Shown here in pieces: positions 35,801 through 46,360 of a stretch of 48,246 nt of DNA. The notes beneath the pieces were generated by a model that had not been told where the DNA came from, searched no databases, and was given only the letters and a program-made list of their open reading frames with translations. The position numbers and the translations under genes are program-made. Source of the DNA: Guillardia theta CCMP2712 (taxonomy: Eukaryota; Cryptophyceae; Pyrenomonadales; Geminigeraceae); NCBI RefSeq assembly GCF_000315625.1, contig NW_005434619.1, forward strand, positions 465,810 through 514,055, read 5' to 3'. Every line of letters starts with the position of its first letter. The stretch's first letter is position 1.

Positions 35801-37608
35801 TTTCATCAGACAAAAAGTAGACAAGAGATACCAAGCACTTGTGTCATATTGCAAGGGTAATACGCTCAGACATCAGAACTTGATGACAATGATAGCTTTA
35901 ATGCAGATGCAGCCAAGATGTCGTCAGAGATGAAGTTGGAGTCAACCAAGCAATTGTGATGACGGAAATCTTCCAACGTTGGTCTCATCAACATTTTTTC
36001 CAGACTGCAAAGTGCGTTGGATCTTGTCAACTATATACTGAACGAGCAGATAACACAAACTGGGTAATGTTTGATGTACTTTGCTGTTATCATGCAACCT
36101 GCTTCAAGAAGTTGAAAGAAGCATCGGAAAGGGGGGATGGGAGCGGAGGGGAGAGGAGGGGAGAGGAATGGCGAGGGATACAGGAGGGAGAGAGGAGAAG
36201 AAATGATGGTTATTGAGATTTCTCTACTTATCTTTTGAGACAGGAAATCTAATTCACCTGAATGCGACAAAGACAACGAAGGAGCAGCCGTTCAAGATTC
36301 GTCCTTCCGGAAACAACATGATCTTGACCCTCAAATATCAGCACCACAACAGGCAAGAATGTTCAAAGTTTCTTCAATGTCCTCCACTTTCGTCCTGACA
36401 CCTTGCAGCAATTTGAAGGCATTGCAAACTGGCTTGTCATTGCTAGTGAGATAATATTCCTCGTTAGATCCTTGTGTGCTCAACTTTCATGTTTTCTTCA
36501 ATGCCTCCAACGCTGCTCTTCCCTCCTTTTGTTCCTTTGCTCTCTCCTCAAGTTCATACTGCAGGTACAGGCAGGTTGTCTATCGGCGATCAGGTTGCAG
36601 CTCTTTTACTCTTCTTCGCTCAACCCTCTCCAGCTCCCTAGCTCGTGGGATGAAGGGCTTCATTTCACTTGTGGTGTGGACCATTCCTTCAGGTAGCGAG
36701 TGACCTGGCAAGGGTGGCAAGTGAAATTTCTCTTCAGTCTCGGTGAACTTGTCCTCGCATTCAGGTTATGCCCACGCTACCCCCACCCCCAGTCCTCCTT
36801 CTCCTCCTCATGCAACTGCTCCTCCTCACCTCCTCACCTTCATCTTTCCCTACCGCCGTGACCGCCTCTTGCTCATTCTTCTGGTCCTGCTCTTCTCATC
36901 AGATCGAACGGGTGCCGGACCCTCGCCAAGGTCATCGCATGTCATCGCACGTCTGCACGTTGACCTCCACACAGGTAGAGCGAGTTAGCAAGACATCCCT
37001 CGACCTCCAAGTTGGTCGAGCACTGCAGAAGGTAGCTTCCTCTTCCTCCTCTCTCCCCATACCCCTCAAACCATTCCCTTCTCACTCCACTTCTTCTTTT
37101 ATTCTACTCTCAAACTTCCTTTTCGTTCCCCACGCGCATCCTCCTTTCCTCTCTTCCTTTCGCCGTCCTCATTGTGTACTGCTGTCCTCCTTTGACGCCA
37201 GACTTGACGCCTTTGTCTCTTTTCTGCCTCCTCTCACCGAACTCGAACTGCAGACAGTGGCGCTAGAGAAAGTAGGGAAGTTGCACGGGACCTTGCAGAC
37301 GTTCATCCAGACCATCTTCAAGAGAAGAGATGGTAACATATTATCATCACTATCGGTTGCAAATCATGGTGAAGTATCTCTTTGAAGATGGAAAGAAGAG
37401 AAGTGAAAACAATAGCAAAGGTCATATAGAAGAACAGTTGAGCGACGCGTTGAGAAAGAGGAATAACGGAACGATTGATGACTTTGACTTAGACGGTGAT
37501 GATTGCCATCTCCGTTGCCTGTTGACATGCGATGCAGTTGATCAAGAGCTGATCGAAAAGCTGAAAGATTTGGAGCTGCAAGAGATTGCAAGAAAATCAA
37601 AGAATTGA
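32848..37608 (+). CDS. CbbX/SpoVK-type AAA+ ATPase with long coiled-coil tail
   Basis: The family includes Rubisco activase CbbX and SpoVK-like remodellers. The start is at 32,848: MSS joins KKSSVTPRAHRPISAPPS, which joins MVEKKDAPKK in phase. The AAA+ core lies on short exons: ELSKIVGLEK, VKDQIRSFLKNLRLENRRKE, DFDMVFYGNPGTGK with the Walker A motif, DLVGSYIGATEQNCLAKIKE, GGFMFIDEAYTLTPEDAG with Walker B, MKALEIIMQCM, DFIFAGYKKEMEGFLKSNPG, IAYKFHFEDYTTTELVEITM, WNGGIANRLISDSLE and ALNDRLDPLTATKEQL. All ATPase motifs are intact. No targeting peptide is seen, so a plastid location is not supported. Downstream exons in phase give an Ala/Pro-rich piece, an acidic piece (DEEDEDVQAHDNREDNND), LQSALDLVNYILNEQITQTG, HLNATKTTKEQPFKIRPS and coiled-coil exons ending KDLELQEIARKSKN at 37,608. 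The tail could be a second gene. Confidence 0.75.
34350..34460. repeat. (GAT)n microsatellite in an AAA+ gene intron
   Basis: Runs of GATGAC/GATGAT and GTTGTTGTT lie between the exons encoding MKALEIIMQCM and DFIFAGYKKEM. Open frames here are Asp- or Met/Thr-rich artefacts. Confidence 0.85.
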
Positions 37609-38216
37609 TCTTGTTCAGTTGCACATGCAAAGATCTTGTTTATATCTCAAGAAGCTAGCATGTCTTCCTCTCTATCTATGTCTGTCGTCATATGTGTCTT
37701 CTGTGTTCTTTGTTATCCTTTACATCGTTTCTCTTTCCATTCATCACGTATACTTCCCTCGCTTCTCGTCACGACAGCATTTTGTCGGATTTCGATCACC
37801 CTACCTAGTCCACTCTTTCCCAACTTCTTGAGCTCAAAACAGCACTGCTATTAATGATGAAAGTACCCCTACTTGCATAACCCCCACCTACCCGTGTTTC
37901 TAGATGGAAAGTTCTTGGAACACCCGATGAAGCGACGAGAAAGGAATGAGGGAGTGCAAGGGAAGGAAGGAAGGAAGGGGGGGGGGGGGGGGGAGGCGCG
38001 AGGAGGCAGAGGAGGCGGAGATACAATGTGGAACGACGACAAAGAGAGAATGAGGAAAGGCATGGTGGTAGAACAGTAGCAAGATAAGATGATCGGATCA
38101 AGCCATCAAGAATCGCAGAAACGGCTAGCGTTAGTCCGATGAAAGCATGTCGAGCATATGGACGAAGGGAAGAGATTTACTTCGAGCCGCATAATTGACG
38201 GCACAGTCTAACTTGC
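37609..38216. other. Intergenic region with poly-G run and GTACCCC motif
   Basis: It contains GTACCCC at 37,864-37,870 followed by ACCCCCACC, then purine-rich sequence with an uninterrupted poly-G run of about 14 bases near 37,980-37,993. No gene is visible. It would hold the promoter of the ERO1 gene. Confidence 0.5.
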
Positions 38217-41200
38217 ATGCAGATGAAGTTGTCTTCCTTGCTCTTGGCTTGCTTCTGCCTCCTCTTTTTCTTCCAAGACCTCGCACTCTGTCAGAACCCC
38301 AGCGGCCAGCTAGACGATGCCAAGTGTGACGTAGAGAGCGTGGAGACGGCCAACACGGAGCAGCTGCACAGGATTCTGTCCGAGCTGGTGAACACGACCT
38401 ACTTCCGTCTGATGCACATCAAGCTCGACGGGAAGTGCCTCTACTTCGATCAGGCAGTGTCTGAAGCTAAGTGCGCCTCCACCCAGCAGGATTCGTTCTC
38501 GAGCTGGGCTTCTTCCTTCAGCTCTCCTGCTCCCCCTGTTAAGGAAGGAGGCCTGTGCTCGCTGGACGTGGGGAATAGAAACGAGGAAAGTTCGCAGTCG
38601 TCCAACCCCTTCGATTTCGGTCGTCCAATCACGAACAAAGTTGACAAGACGATCTCGAAAGCTGAATCAGAGTCTCTTTTGACCAAGGATGAGAGTTGTA
38701 ATGACCCGTCTGTTCCTGACTTTTGGCTGGACATGTAACCCTTCTTTTCCCTGCTCCCCTCCCCTCTGGATGTTTTGCTCGACATGGTCTCGTTGTTTTC
38801 CTCCGGCTGCGGCCACCTGTTCTTCGCCTTTCATCTTCACTGAACTTGATACGTGACATCAGGTGTCGAAACATTCCCACAAATGCATCGGAATATGTAA
38901 ACCTGCGGCTGAACCCCGAGGTGATGGAAGTATCGACTAATGTCCTGCTGATGTACAGCAGAGGTGGACAGGATACAACGGGTCTCACGTGTGGGACGCG
39001 ATTTACAACGAGAACTGTTTTGAGCAACTTGGGTCTTTAGACGAGATGTGCTACGAGGAGAGAGTGCTATACCGCCTTCTCTCAGGCATGCACGCCTCGA
39101 TCAATATTCACATCTCGCTATCATATTTTCCTCCATCCAAGGTGAGAGGAGAAACTTCTTTTCAAGGCATCGAGATGTTTTAATGCATTAGTTCGTGTTG
39201 TTGTTGCTGAATCTTCTCTGACATTGTATGATTTGAGTGTTCGCTCGTTGAGTGCTGTGACCTGACTTGGTTGCTTTCAGAGCCAAAACCGAAGCAACTG
39301 GGAGCCGAATCCTGAGAGGTTCATCAATCAATATGGGAGCAGGTAAGGAGAGGATAAGACAAGATCAAAAGCTCCTGTGATTATCAAACAAGCCCTGATG
39401 CTGATCGCAACAGACCCGAGTATCTCAAGAATCTTCACTTTGCATTTGTGGTTAGTTCGCCATGATTTTCTCAAGCCATCATCACTTGATTGCTCTCAGG
39501 TTCTTCTCAGAGCTCTTCGCCGCGCTTCTCCATTCTTGTACAACCATCACTTTGTGACCGGAGATGATCAAGGCAGAAGGCAGAGCACGGGTTGAGAGAT
39601 TGATACTGAGAGATTGAGCAGACGACGCTCACACAACCATGTTGATCAGAAGACTTCTAGATTCCAGCGTCATGAGCAGCTGTCAAAAGGTAGCGCTCGA
39701 ATCGATGGAAACGCTTCACCCAACTTTTGTCGGCCAGGTCTTCGACGCGTTCGATGAGTCGCTCATGTTCTCGATGGATGGAGAGCCTTCAGTGAAGGTG
39801 ATGAAAAGATTCATTCTTTTGTTTTGCTCTCTTTGCTCCAAATACTTTCCATTTTGACCTGTCGCCTGAGCAGACTACACTCAAAAGTCAATGGAAAGGA
39901 GTTTTTCATAATATCTCAAGCGTTATGGATTGGTTAGAGTGGGAGAGAGGTTTGCCTCCTCTCACCGCAACTACAGCATCTCTTGCCAGAAATGCCGCTT
40001 GCACGGAAAGATTCAACTTCTTGGTCTCGGAACAGCTCTCAAGGTTCTTCTACTTCCTGAGCAGGTTGCAAGGAGGACGGTCGAGAGGGGCAAGGAGGAA
40101 ACTTTTGAGGATATTTGCTGATTGCAATAAGCAGCTCATCATGGCTTCGCTTGAACGTGCAGAGATTGTGGCTCTTTTTAACACTCTATCGAAGGTCAGA
40201 AAAAATGCTGAGCACCTGATGAAGGGGGGGGGGGAGGGAGCAATGGAGGGCGATAGGGAGAGATAAACCGGCTATATTCGTGTTTCTTCTTTTTCCCTTT
40301 TCGCAAAGCATAACATTTCATGGGCAGTTTTCGACGGCCATCAGAGGAATCCAAACGTTGACGAACAAGTTTTACGAATATCAGACCCTTTACAAGTCTG
40401 ACGTCCTAGATGACTCGGTAACAACTTATTTCAGGCATCCAGCATGTGACGTATCTGCAGATCGTCACGAGCAGATCAGCTCAGGGTCCTTCCTTGCAGA
40501 GCAAGAGCTCCCAGCAAGTTGAGCCTCCTCCTTCCTCTGATCGACAGACTTCCCAGACTGCTGCGTTAGTTGATCGCGCAATCGGCGCTGTTGCGGCAGC
40601 CGCCAAGGCGGGCAAGTTGAGCATGCAAGTGGAGCAGAAGTTGTTAGATGCGCTTCTTCGTCACGACAGCACAGCCCTCCTTCTCGCCAAGCACTTCATC
40701 GATGGCAACAGCACAAATCGCTTCTTGGTGCATGCGGAAAGAAACCTCCACCTCATGGACTCCTCTTCCTCTTCCGTCACCTCCTTTTCAACTACAGACA
40801 CCGACACCTCGGAACTCGATGCCCTCAAGCAAGGTAAAGATGGCGCTACAACAGCTGACGACACAAGCCAGCAACGAATCACTTCTGAGGAGCTCGCAAA
40901 CCATGCTACTGAGGAGAGCTGCTGGGTTTCGATCAATCAGAAGGTGGAGGAGGAGGTCAAGTATAACGAGTTCTTGAAATTCTTCACAGGTTTACGACTT
41001 CACACAGTTTCTGCCGGAGCATCCAGCAGGATCAGAGGCGATTCTGCGTATTGCTGGAAAGGTGAATCCTGATATCCTCTGCTAGCAGTGTACTTCTCCC
41101 ATGCCTAGTGCCGTGGTGTTCTAGTTGCTGCCTCCCTGTTGACTCTGATGCAGGACGCAACGAGCGAGTACTTCGCTGTGCACACTGCCGAGATGTTGAC

Positions 41201-41231
41201 GGACTTCAAGCCCATTGGCGTCCTTGCATAG
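38217..41231 (+). CDS. ERO1: ERO1 thiol oxidase fused to a C-terminal cytochrome b5 domain
   Basis: ERO1 is the FAD-dependent ER oxidase that reoxidises protein disulfide isomerase. The start at 38,217 (or Met 38,223) gives a signal peptide, MKLSSLLLACFCLLFFF. Then come LVNTTYFRLMHIKLDGKC, EYVNLRLNPE, RWTGYNGSHVWDAIYNENCF, YEERVLYRLLSGMHASINIH, NWEPNPERFINQYGSR, YLKNLHFAFV and VLLRALRRASPF. The catalytic exon junction follows: GVFHNISSVMDC joined to ISCQKCRLHGKIQLLGLGTA, with the CxxCxxC signature. ERASLERAEIVALFNTLSK-type helices end the fold (sequence LIMASLERAEIVALFNTLSK). A 43-nt intron in phase then leads into about 150 linker residues and a cytochrome b5 domain: CWVSINQK, VYDFTQFLPEHPAGSEAILR and DATSEYFAVHTAEML, with both heme-ligand His. 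The stop is at 41,229-41,231. Linker and b5 have no separate promoter-like gap; a separate b5 gene from Met 40,622 is the alternative. Confidence 0.85.
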
Positions 41232-43047
41232 TCAAGCTGCAATCACGCTGACTTATGAACCACTGAGACTGCCTTACTGATGTAATCCTGTCATCGCTTG
41301 CTATCATTTCTTTCGGAAGTGTATAGAGGTACTTGCAAACACCTCCAGTATGTGAACAATACACTCCTAAAACAGTGAACCCTAAACCCTAATGGCAAGG
41401 ACTTAGGAGACAGTTGGAAGACGACAGGGTAAAGATCAACGCGGAGAGACCGAAGGGGAAACCTCACAGGCGAGAAACCAAGGTCAGCATGACAGGGAAG
41501 GGGCAAGGACTTAGCGCGAGGAATGGACAAGGGGACGGTTACATTGAACCCGTCAAGAGTTGAGGGTTTAGAGTTTAGAGGCAACTCTTCTTACTGAGGC
41601 TGAGGAAGCTAAGAGAAGACTGTAGAAGTACAAAGTAGAAAGAGACCTCAGAAGCAGGCTTAGCATTGTAGGCCGTGTACCCCAATACTTGCTTTTGTGA
41701 GGAGCCGAAGGAAACTGTACAGAGCGACCTCAATCAGGTCCGAGTCCCCCAGCTGAAGACGAGCTGGTTGCACTGATCTTAGGGTTTAAGGTTAGGAAGC
41801 CAAGAGCCAGAATATCGAAGCCAAGAGCCAGAATGTCGAGACATACACCGCCACCGAAGGCTCTGAGGAGACCTCCATCATCTCCGGAGTCCATTACTCT
41901 CCTTGGCATCTCATCGCTGTATGTAAGACAAGAAGACAAATTGAAAACGAAGTTGATGGAGCTAGGACTCATAGTAGACTCAGTGGAGGGATTAGGGTTT
42001 AGGGTCAAGGGGCCCAGAGGAAGCTGAGAGCAAGTGTTTGTACAGTTCAAACAGCTTTCTAAGCATGGTACTTCAGTATGATGAGAGCGTTCGCAACCTG
42101 CTGTATCGGAGGGCATGCTAATACACGCAGGGCGAGCGCCTTGGAGGCCACGTCGAGAAGGCCGACCTCGTCGAGAGGGTGAAGAGCTTCACAAAGCGTT
42201 ATCCTAACAGTAGGACAGCTCATGCACTCCCGACGCTATCGCTGAAGCCATCCGCTCGACATGTCGGCAGGCGAGACGCGACCTGTTTGAAGACTCTCTG
42301 AGCGAATGGAGCCCAGAGTCCAGATCATGGTTTATGCAACAGATGGAGGAAGCCAAGAGCCAGACATACACCGCCACGACAGGAAGACAAATTGAAAACG
42401 AAGTTGATGGAGCTGGGACTCATAGTAGACTCAGTCGATAGAGGCGACAAGTCTAATCCCAGCTCTTGGCTCTTGGATCAATGTCGACGGCCGACATTGC
42501 GCTCAGATCTATCGATTTCAGCTGGTCTCGCAGTCTCTTGCAGACGTATGTTGCTGTTGGAGCAAGCACAGGAGCACTGCAGCAGAGAGAGCTTGAGATC
42601 CGGGCCGCTTCTCGAGGAAGGAGATGGAAGCGCTGTGCGGAGGAGGTAACACATCGATCACGAGAGTCAAGCGAGAATGAACCTCAAGCTGGTCAGCGTA
42701 GAGGTCGAGGAGGATTCTTGACACGCTGAGCTGGGATGGGAGCCTCGGAGCCTGATAACTCTCTCCCTGGCGTCCTACCGTACTTGGAAGGGATCATAGG
42801 AGCAGCGGCGAGGAGGAAGCCCAGGGGCGAGCGGATCACCATGGAAGCAGACGGTCGCCGTCAGGGCCGGTCGATCAACAGGTCTTGGTCGACCTCTCGA
42901 AGATGCTGGGAGGCCGAGAGACGGTCATCCAGCGCTGCCGTTTCCTTCAACGGTTCGCCGAGCGATCCGCCAGCCACCATAGGAAGCGCAACGCATCATC
43001 CTGCAAGCTGGCAATGATGGGAAGAAAGGCCTTTGGCGTTCCTCTGT
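41232..43047. repeat. Repeat-derived region with interstitial telomere motifs and duplicated modules
   Basis: It contains CCCTAAACCCTAA at 41,379-41,391, TTAGGGTTTAAGG near 41,778 and TTAGGGTTTAGGG at about 41,992-42,004. A 53-bp module at 41,932-41,984 recurs at 42,383-42,435 with one difference, each preceded by a CATACACCGCCAC stretch. The word GCCAAGAGCCAGA occurs several times. Open frames here cross the repeats and show no family resemblance. I find no supportable gene. Confidence 0.6.
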
Positions 43048-43315
43048 GCTACCTTAACTGTTAACTTCGAACAATATGGTAGAAAATTATAGTTAACTGT
43101 TAACTTCGAATGATATGGTAGAAAAATTATAGTTAACTGCTAACTTCGAATGATATGGTAGAAAATTATAGTTAACTGTTAACTTCGAATGATATGGTAG
43201 AAAAATTATAGTTAACTGTTAACTTCGAATAATATGGTAGAAAATTTATAGTCAACTGTTAACTTCGAATGATATGGTAGAAAATTTATAGTTAACTGTT
43301 AACTTCGAATAATTT
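43048..43315. repeat. AT-rich minisatellite, unit about 39-41 bp
   Basis: Six to seven near-identical units, each with GTTAACTGTTAACTTCGAAT followed by GATATGGTAGAAAAATTATA. The GTTAAC and TTCGAA palindromes recur in every copy. It lies about 300 bases upstream of the surface-protein start. Confidence 0.92.
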
Positions 43316-43562
43316 CGAAAAACTTGACAGCGGCTGGCTTGTTTCAAGTCTATTTTCGAACCCCATGGGGGCTGATCAGGGTTGCCGATCCTGCTGCACC
43401 CGACGAACCCCTCGGATGCTCGTTAAGTCGCAGGGTGGGTCCGGAACTTATAATTCTCCGGGGGATGGGGTGGGGTCACGGTCAGACTGACTGAAGGTAT
43501 CAGATCACCGAAGGGGGTACTTAATGGTAAACGAGGGTGGTCTGATGTAGGCTCGCCCAGCC

Positions 43563-43570
43563 TTTATATT
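43563..43570 (+). promoter_or_regulatory. Possible TATA element of the surface-protein gene
   Basis: TTTATATT lies 54 bases before the start at 43,624 in otherwise CT-rich sequence. A GGGGTAC motif lies upstream at 43,514-43,520. This is a position-based guess only. Confidence 0.35.
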
Positions 43571-43623
43571 CCCCTTCCTCTCCTCGCTTGCTCTCACACG
43601 TGCTCTCACACGTGCCTCGCGAC

Positions 43624-44802
43624 ATGCGTGCTGCTGCTTACCACGCGGCAGCTCTGCTCCTCCTGCTCTCCTCCCTTCCTGGCTCTCATTGCGCATACAG
43701 CTTTGTCAAAGCAGAGGGAAAGGACATCTGCGCCGGTGTCATACCTGATTGCGCCAACTCGAAGGATTGTTCCTCTGCAGCCTACGGGCCGTGCACCGCT
43801 GCCTCCCCAGGCCCCTCAGCCTATGTCACAGTAACCCCCGACTCAATGGCATGGATCTACGATATCAACACCTACGCCACCAATGCCAACCAGGTCAACA
43901 TGATCAATTCTTTGACGAATGTCTCCATCAATGGGTTTGTTAAGTCTCAAGCGGGCATCAAAGAAGGAAGTGCAGAGTATGCATACATGATGGCCGGAGG
44001 TCTAGTTGGTAATACCGTACAATCCTGCGGCTATGTCGGCGTGATTAATGCGATCATGACCAAAGGAAGTATCAGCACCAAGGTCATTCCCGTTTCATGG
44101 AATGCAGCCGACAACCTTCCGTCTGACCACAAAACTTACAAAAACAACGTTGCTTACTGTATCGCTTCTACGTCCAACGGAGCTTGTACCGGATCGAATG
44201 TGACATTCGTATCCGGCGACATCGCGTTCATGGCTTACGGCGGAACGATGGGTAGCAATTACGTTGCGGATCCTAAGGCCACGCATCTCGGCCTCAGACT
44301 GAAGATGACGGTGGTAGACAAGAGCCAGACTTCGGCGAACATGACTTTCAACTCCCAATCGAAGAAGCTGAGCGAGATGAGCAAGGTCGAGGTCAATAAC
44401 ATCACCTTCACTCTAGGCGGCAAGCTCATCTCCTTGGTTCTCTCGAAGGGTTTCAACTACGCCACTGCTGCTGGCAATCCTGTATCTTTATCCAAGTATG
44501 GAAGCGATACCGTGAATATCAGGGCCAACGCAGTAACGGGAGACGCCATGTCAGTATACTTTGACATTCTTTTCCCTAAGAAATACTTTCAGACAGCTGG
44601 TCAGACGGTCCTCTACGGGTCTGCAGGTGCTCCTACTGGCAGGCGGGCAACATCCACAACTCCTAGACAGTCTCGGTGGGTTGTCGGGCCTCCTGACGTG
44701 CCCATTGCTCCCGCTCGTAGTTCCGCAGCTGGCACCCCAGCGTTTATGGCACTCACTCTCATGGTGACCGCCATCGCTGCTCTCTTCACGACAAGAGCAT
44801 GA
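43624..44802 (+). CDS. Secreted surface protein, probably GPI-anchored, single exon
   Basis: The start at 43,624 gives a clean signal peptide (MRAAAYHAAALLLLLSSLPG) cut after about residue 24. The mature part has Cys pairs near the N-terminus (GVIPDCANSKDCSSAAYGPC) and later isolated Cys, and several N-glycosylation sequons such as NVS, NMT and NIT. It is rich in Ser, Thr, Ala and Asn with no charged clusters, and looks like a beta-rich ectodomain. The last residues (SSAAGTPAFMALTLMVTAIA) are small residues, then a hydrophobic end with almost no cytoplasmic tail, the usual GPI-attachment layout. An upstream in-frame Met is absent apart from non-ATG codons, so this start is favoured. No family is recognised. 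No intron is present, unlike most neighbours, so recent retroposition or transfer is possible. Confidence 0.82.
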   Translation: MRAAAYHAAALLLLLSSLPGSHCAYSFVKAEGKDICAGVIPDCANSKDCSSAAYGPCTAASPGPSAYVTVTPDSMAWIYDINTYATNANQVNMINSLTNVSINGFVKSQAGIKEGSAEYAYMMAGGLVGNTVQSCGYVGVINAIMTKGSISTKVIPVSWNAADNLPSDHKTYKNNVAYCIASTSNGACTGSNVTFVSGDIAFMAYGGTMGSNYVADPKATHLGLRLKMTVVDKSQTSANMTFNSQSKKLSEMSKVEVNNITFTLGGKLISLVLSKGFNYATAAGNPVSLSKYGSDTVNIRANAVTGDAMSVYFDILFPKKYFQTAGQTVLYGSAGAPTGRRATSTTPRQSRWVVGPPDVPIAPARSSAAGTPAFMALTLMVTAIAALFTTRA

Positions 44803-44910
44803 AATCGACATTGGAGCTTCAACTGCTTGCTCGTCGCGTGATGCTGAGCTCTTTACATCCTGTATACTTTTTAGGAGAACACAAGGACATCGCACCAGAA
44901 AATCTCTTCA

Positions 44911-44916
44911 AATAAA
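44911..44916 (+). terminator. Polyadenylation signal AATAAA
   Basis: A canonical AATAAA about 110 bases after the surface-protein stop. It is the likely 3' end signal of that gene. Confidence 0.55.
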
Positions 44917-45267
44917 GCATTGAAAAATCCTAGCAAAGTTGCCATTCTTCACCAGTCACATATCCATCATATCGAACAGCTTACTGTCATGCCTGAAACT
45001 GACACATGAGGCGACCATTGGAGAGCGTGAGACATACTAGGAGCACGGGATAAGAGGAGTGGCAGGAGGCAAGGGTGGACTCTATGGGCATCTACTTATC
45101 TACTTGCAACGGCATCGATGAAGGCAGTGCCTAGCAGCGGCAGGTTCACTAATAAAATGATACTGTGAGGGAGACAGATGCTAAGCGATGAGGCCTAAAA
45201 ATCTGTCCTGAAGAATCTGTCCTGAAGAATCTGTCCGAGACCCAGCGAGGTATGATTACTTGAGGCC

Positions 45268-46360
45268 TGTAAAGCAGCAGGTGAAGCAGCAGGTGAAGTA
45301 GCAGCAGGTCAGGCAGCAGCAGGTCAAGCAGCAAGTAAGACATCAGCATGTAAAGCAGCAAGTAAGACATCTGCATGTATAGGCGCGGCATCAGCAGGTA
45401 AAACATGAGCAGGTCAAGCAGCAGGTTAGACATCAGCAGGTAGAGCATCAGCAGGTCAAGCAGCAAGTAAGACATCAGCATGTAAAGCAGCAAGTAAGAC
45501 ATCTGCATGTATAGGCGCGGCATCAGCAGGTAAAACATGAGCAGGTCAAGCAGCAGGTTAGACATCAGCAGGTAGAGCATCAGCAGGTCAAGCAGCAAGT
45601 AAGACATCAGCATGTAAAGCATCAGCATGTAAAACATCAAGTGAAGCAGCAGGTAAAACATCAGCAGGTGAAGTAGCAGCAGGTCAAGCATCAGCAGGTC
45701 AAGCAGCAGCAGGTACAGCAGCTGCAGTTGATGTAGCAGCAGGTGAAGCAGCATGTAGAACAGCAGGTAAAGCAGCATCAGATGAAGAAGCAGCAGGTTA
45801 AACATCAGCAGGTCATGCAACAGGTGAAGTATCAGCAGGTCAAGCAGCAGGTGATGTAGCAGCAGGTGATGTAGCAGCAGGTCAAGCAGCAGGTAGAGCA
45901 TCAGCAAGTGAAGTAGCAGCAGCAGGTAGAGCATCAGCAGGTCAAGCATCAGCAGGTCAAGCAGGTACACCAGCAGGTGAAGCGGCAGAAGGTAAAACAG
46001 AAGCGGCAGGTGAAGTAGCAGGTAAAGTATTAGCAGGTGAAGTATCAGGAGCAGCAGCAGCAGGTCAAGAAGAAAAAGCAGCAGGAGGTAAAGCAGCAGC
46101 AGGTCAAGCAGCAGCAGGTCAAGCATCAGCAGGCAAAGCATCGGCAGGTCCAGCAGCAGGTGAAGCAGCAGCAGGTGACGTAGCAGGTGACGCAGCGGGT
46201 AGAGCATCAGCAGGTCAAGCAGCAGGTGAAGCAGCAGGTAAAGCGGCAGCAGGTAAAGCGGCAGCAGGTAAAGCGGCAGCAGGTAAAGCGGCAGCAGGTC
46301 AAGCGGCAGGTGAAGCAGCAGGTGAAGCAGCAGGTGAAGCAGCAGGTGAAGCAGCAGTTT
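45268..46360. repeat. AGCAGGTCA minisatellite with 132-bp higher-order repeats
   Basis: The plus strand is a mosaic of 3-base-phased words (GCAGCAGGTCAA, GCATCAGCAGGTAAA, GCGGCAGCAGGTAAA). Within it a 132-bp block starts at 45,335, recurs at 45,467 and begins again at 45,599. The right end is a run of AGGTAAAGCGGCAGC copies. The 419-codon Leu-rich frame on the minus strand (46,408-45,149) and the Gln/Val/Lys frame on plus are both repeat artefacts in my view. Confidence 0.9.
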
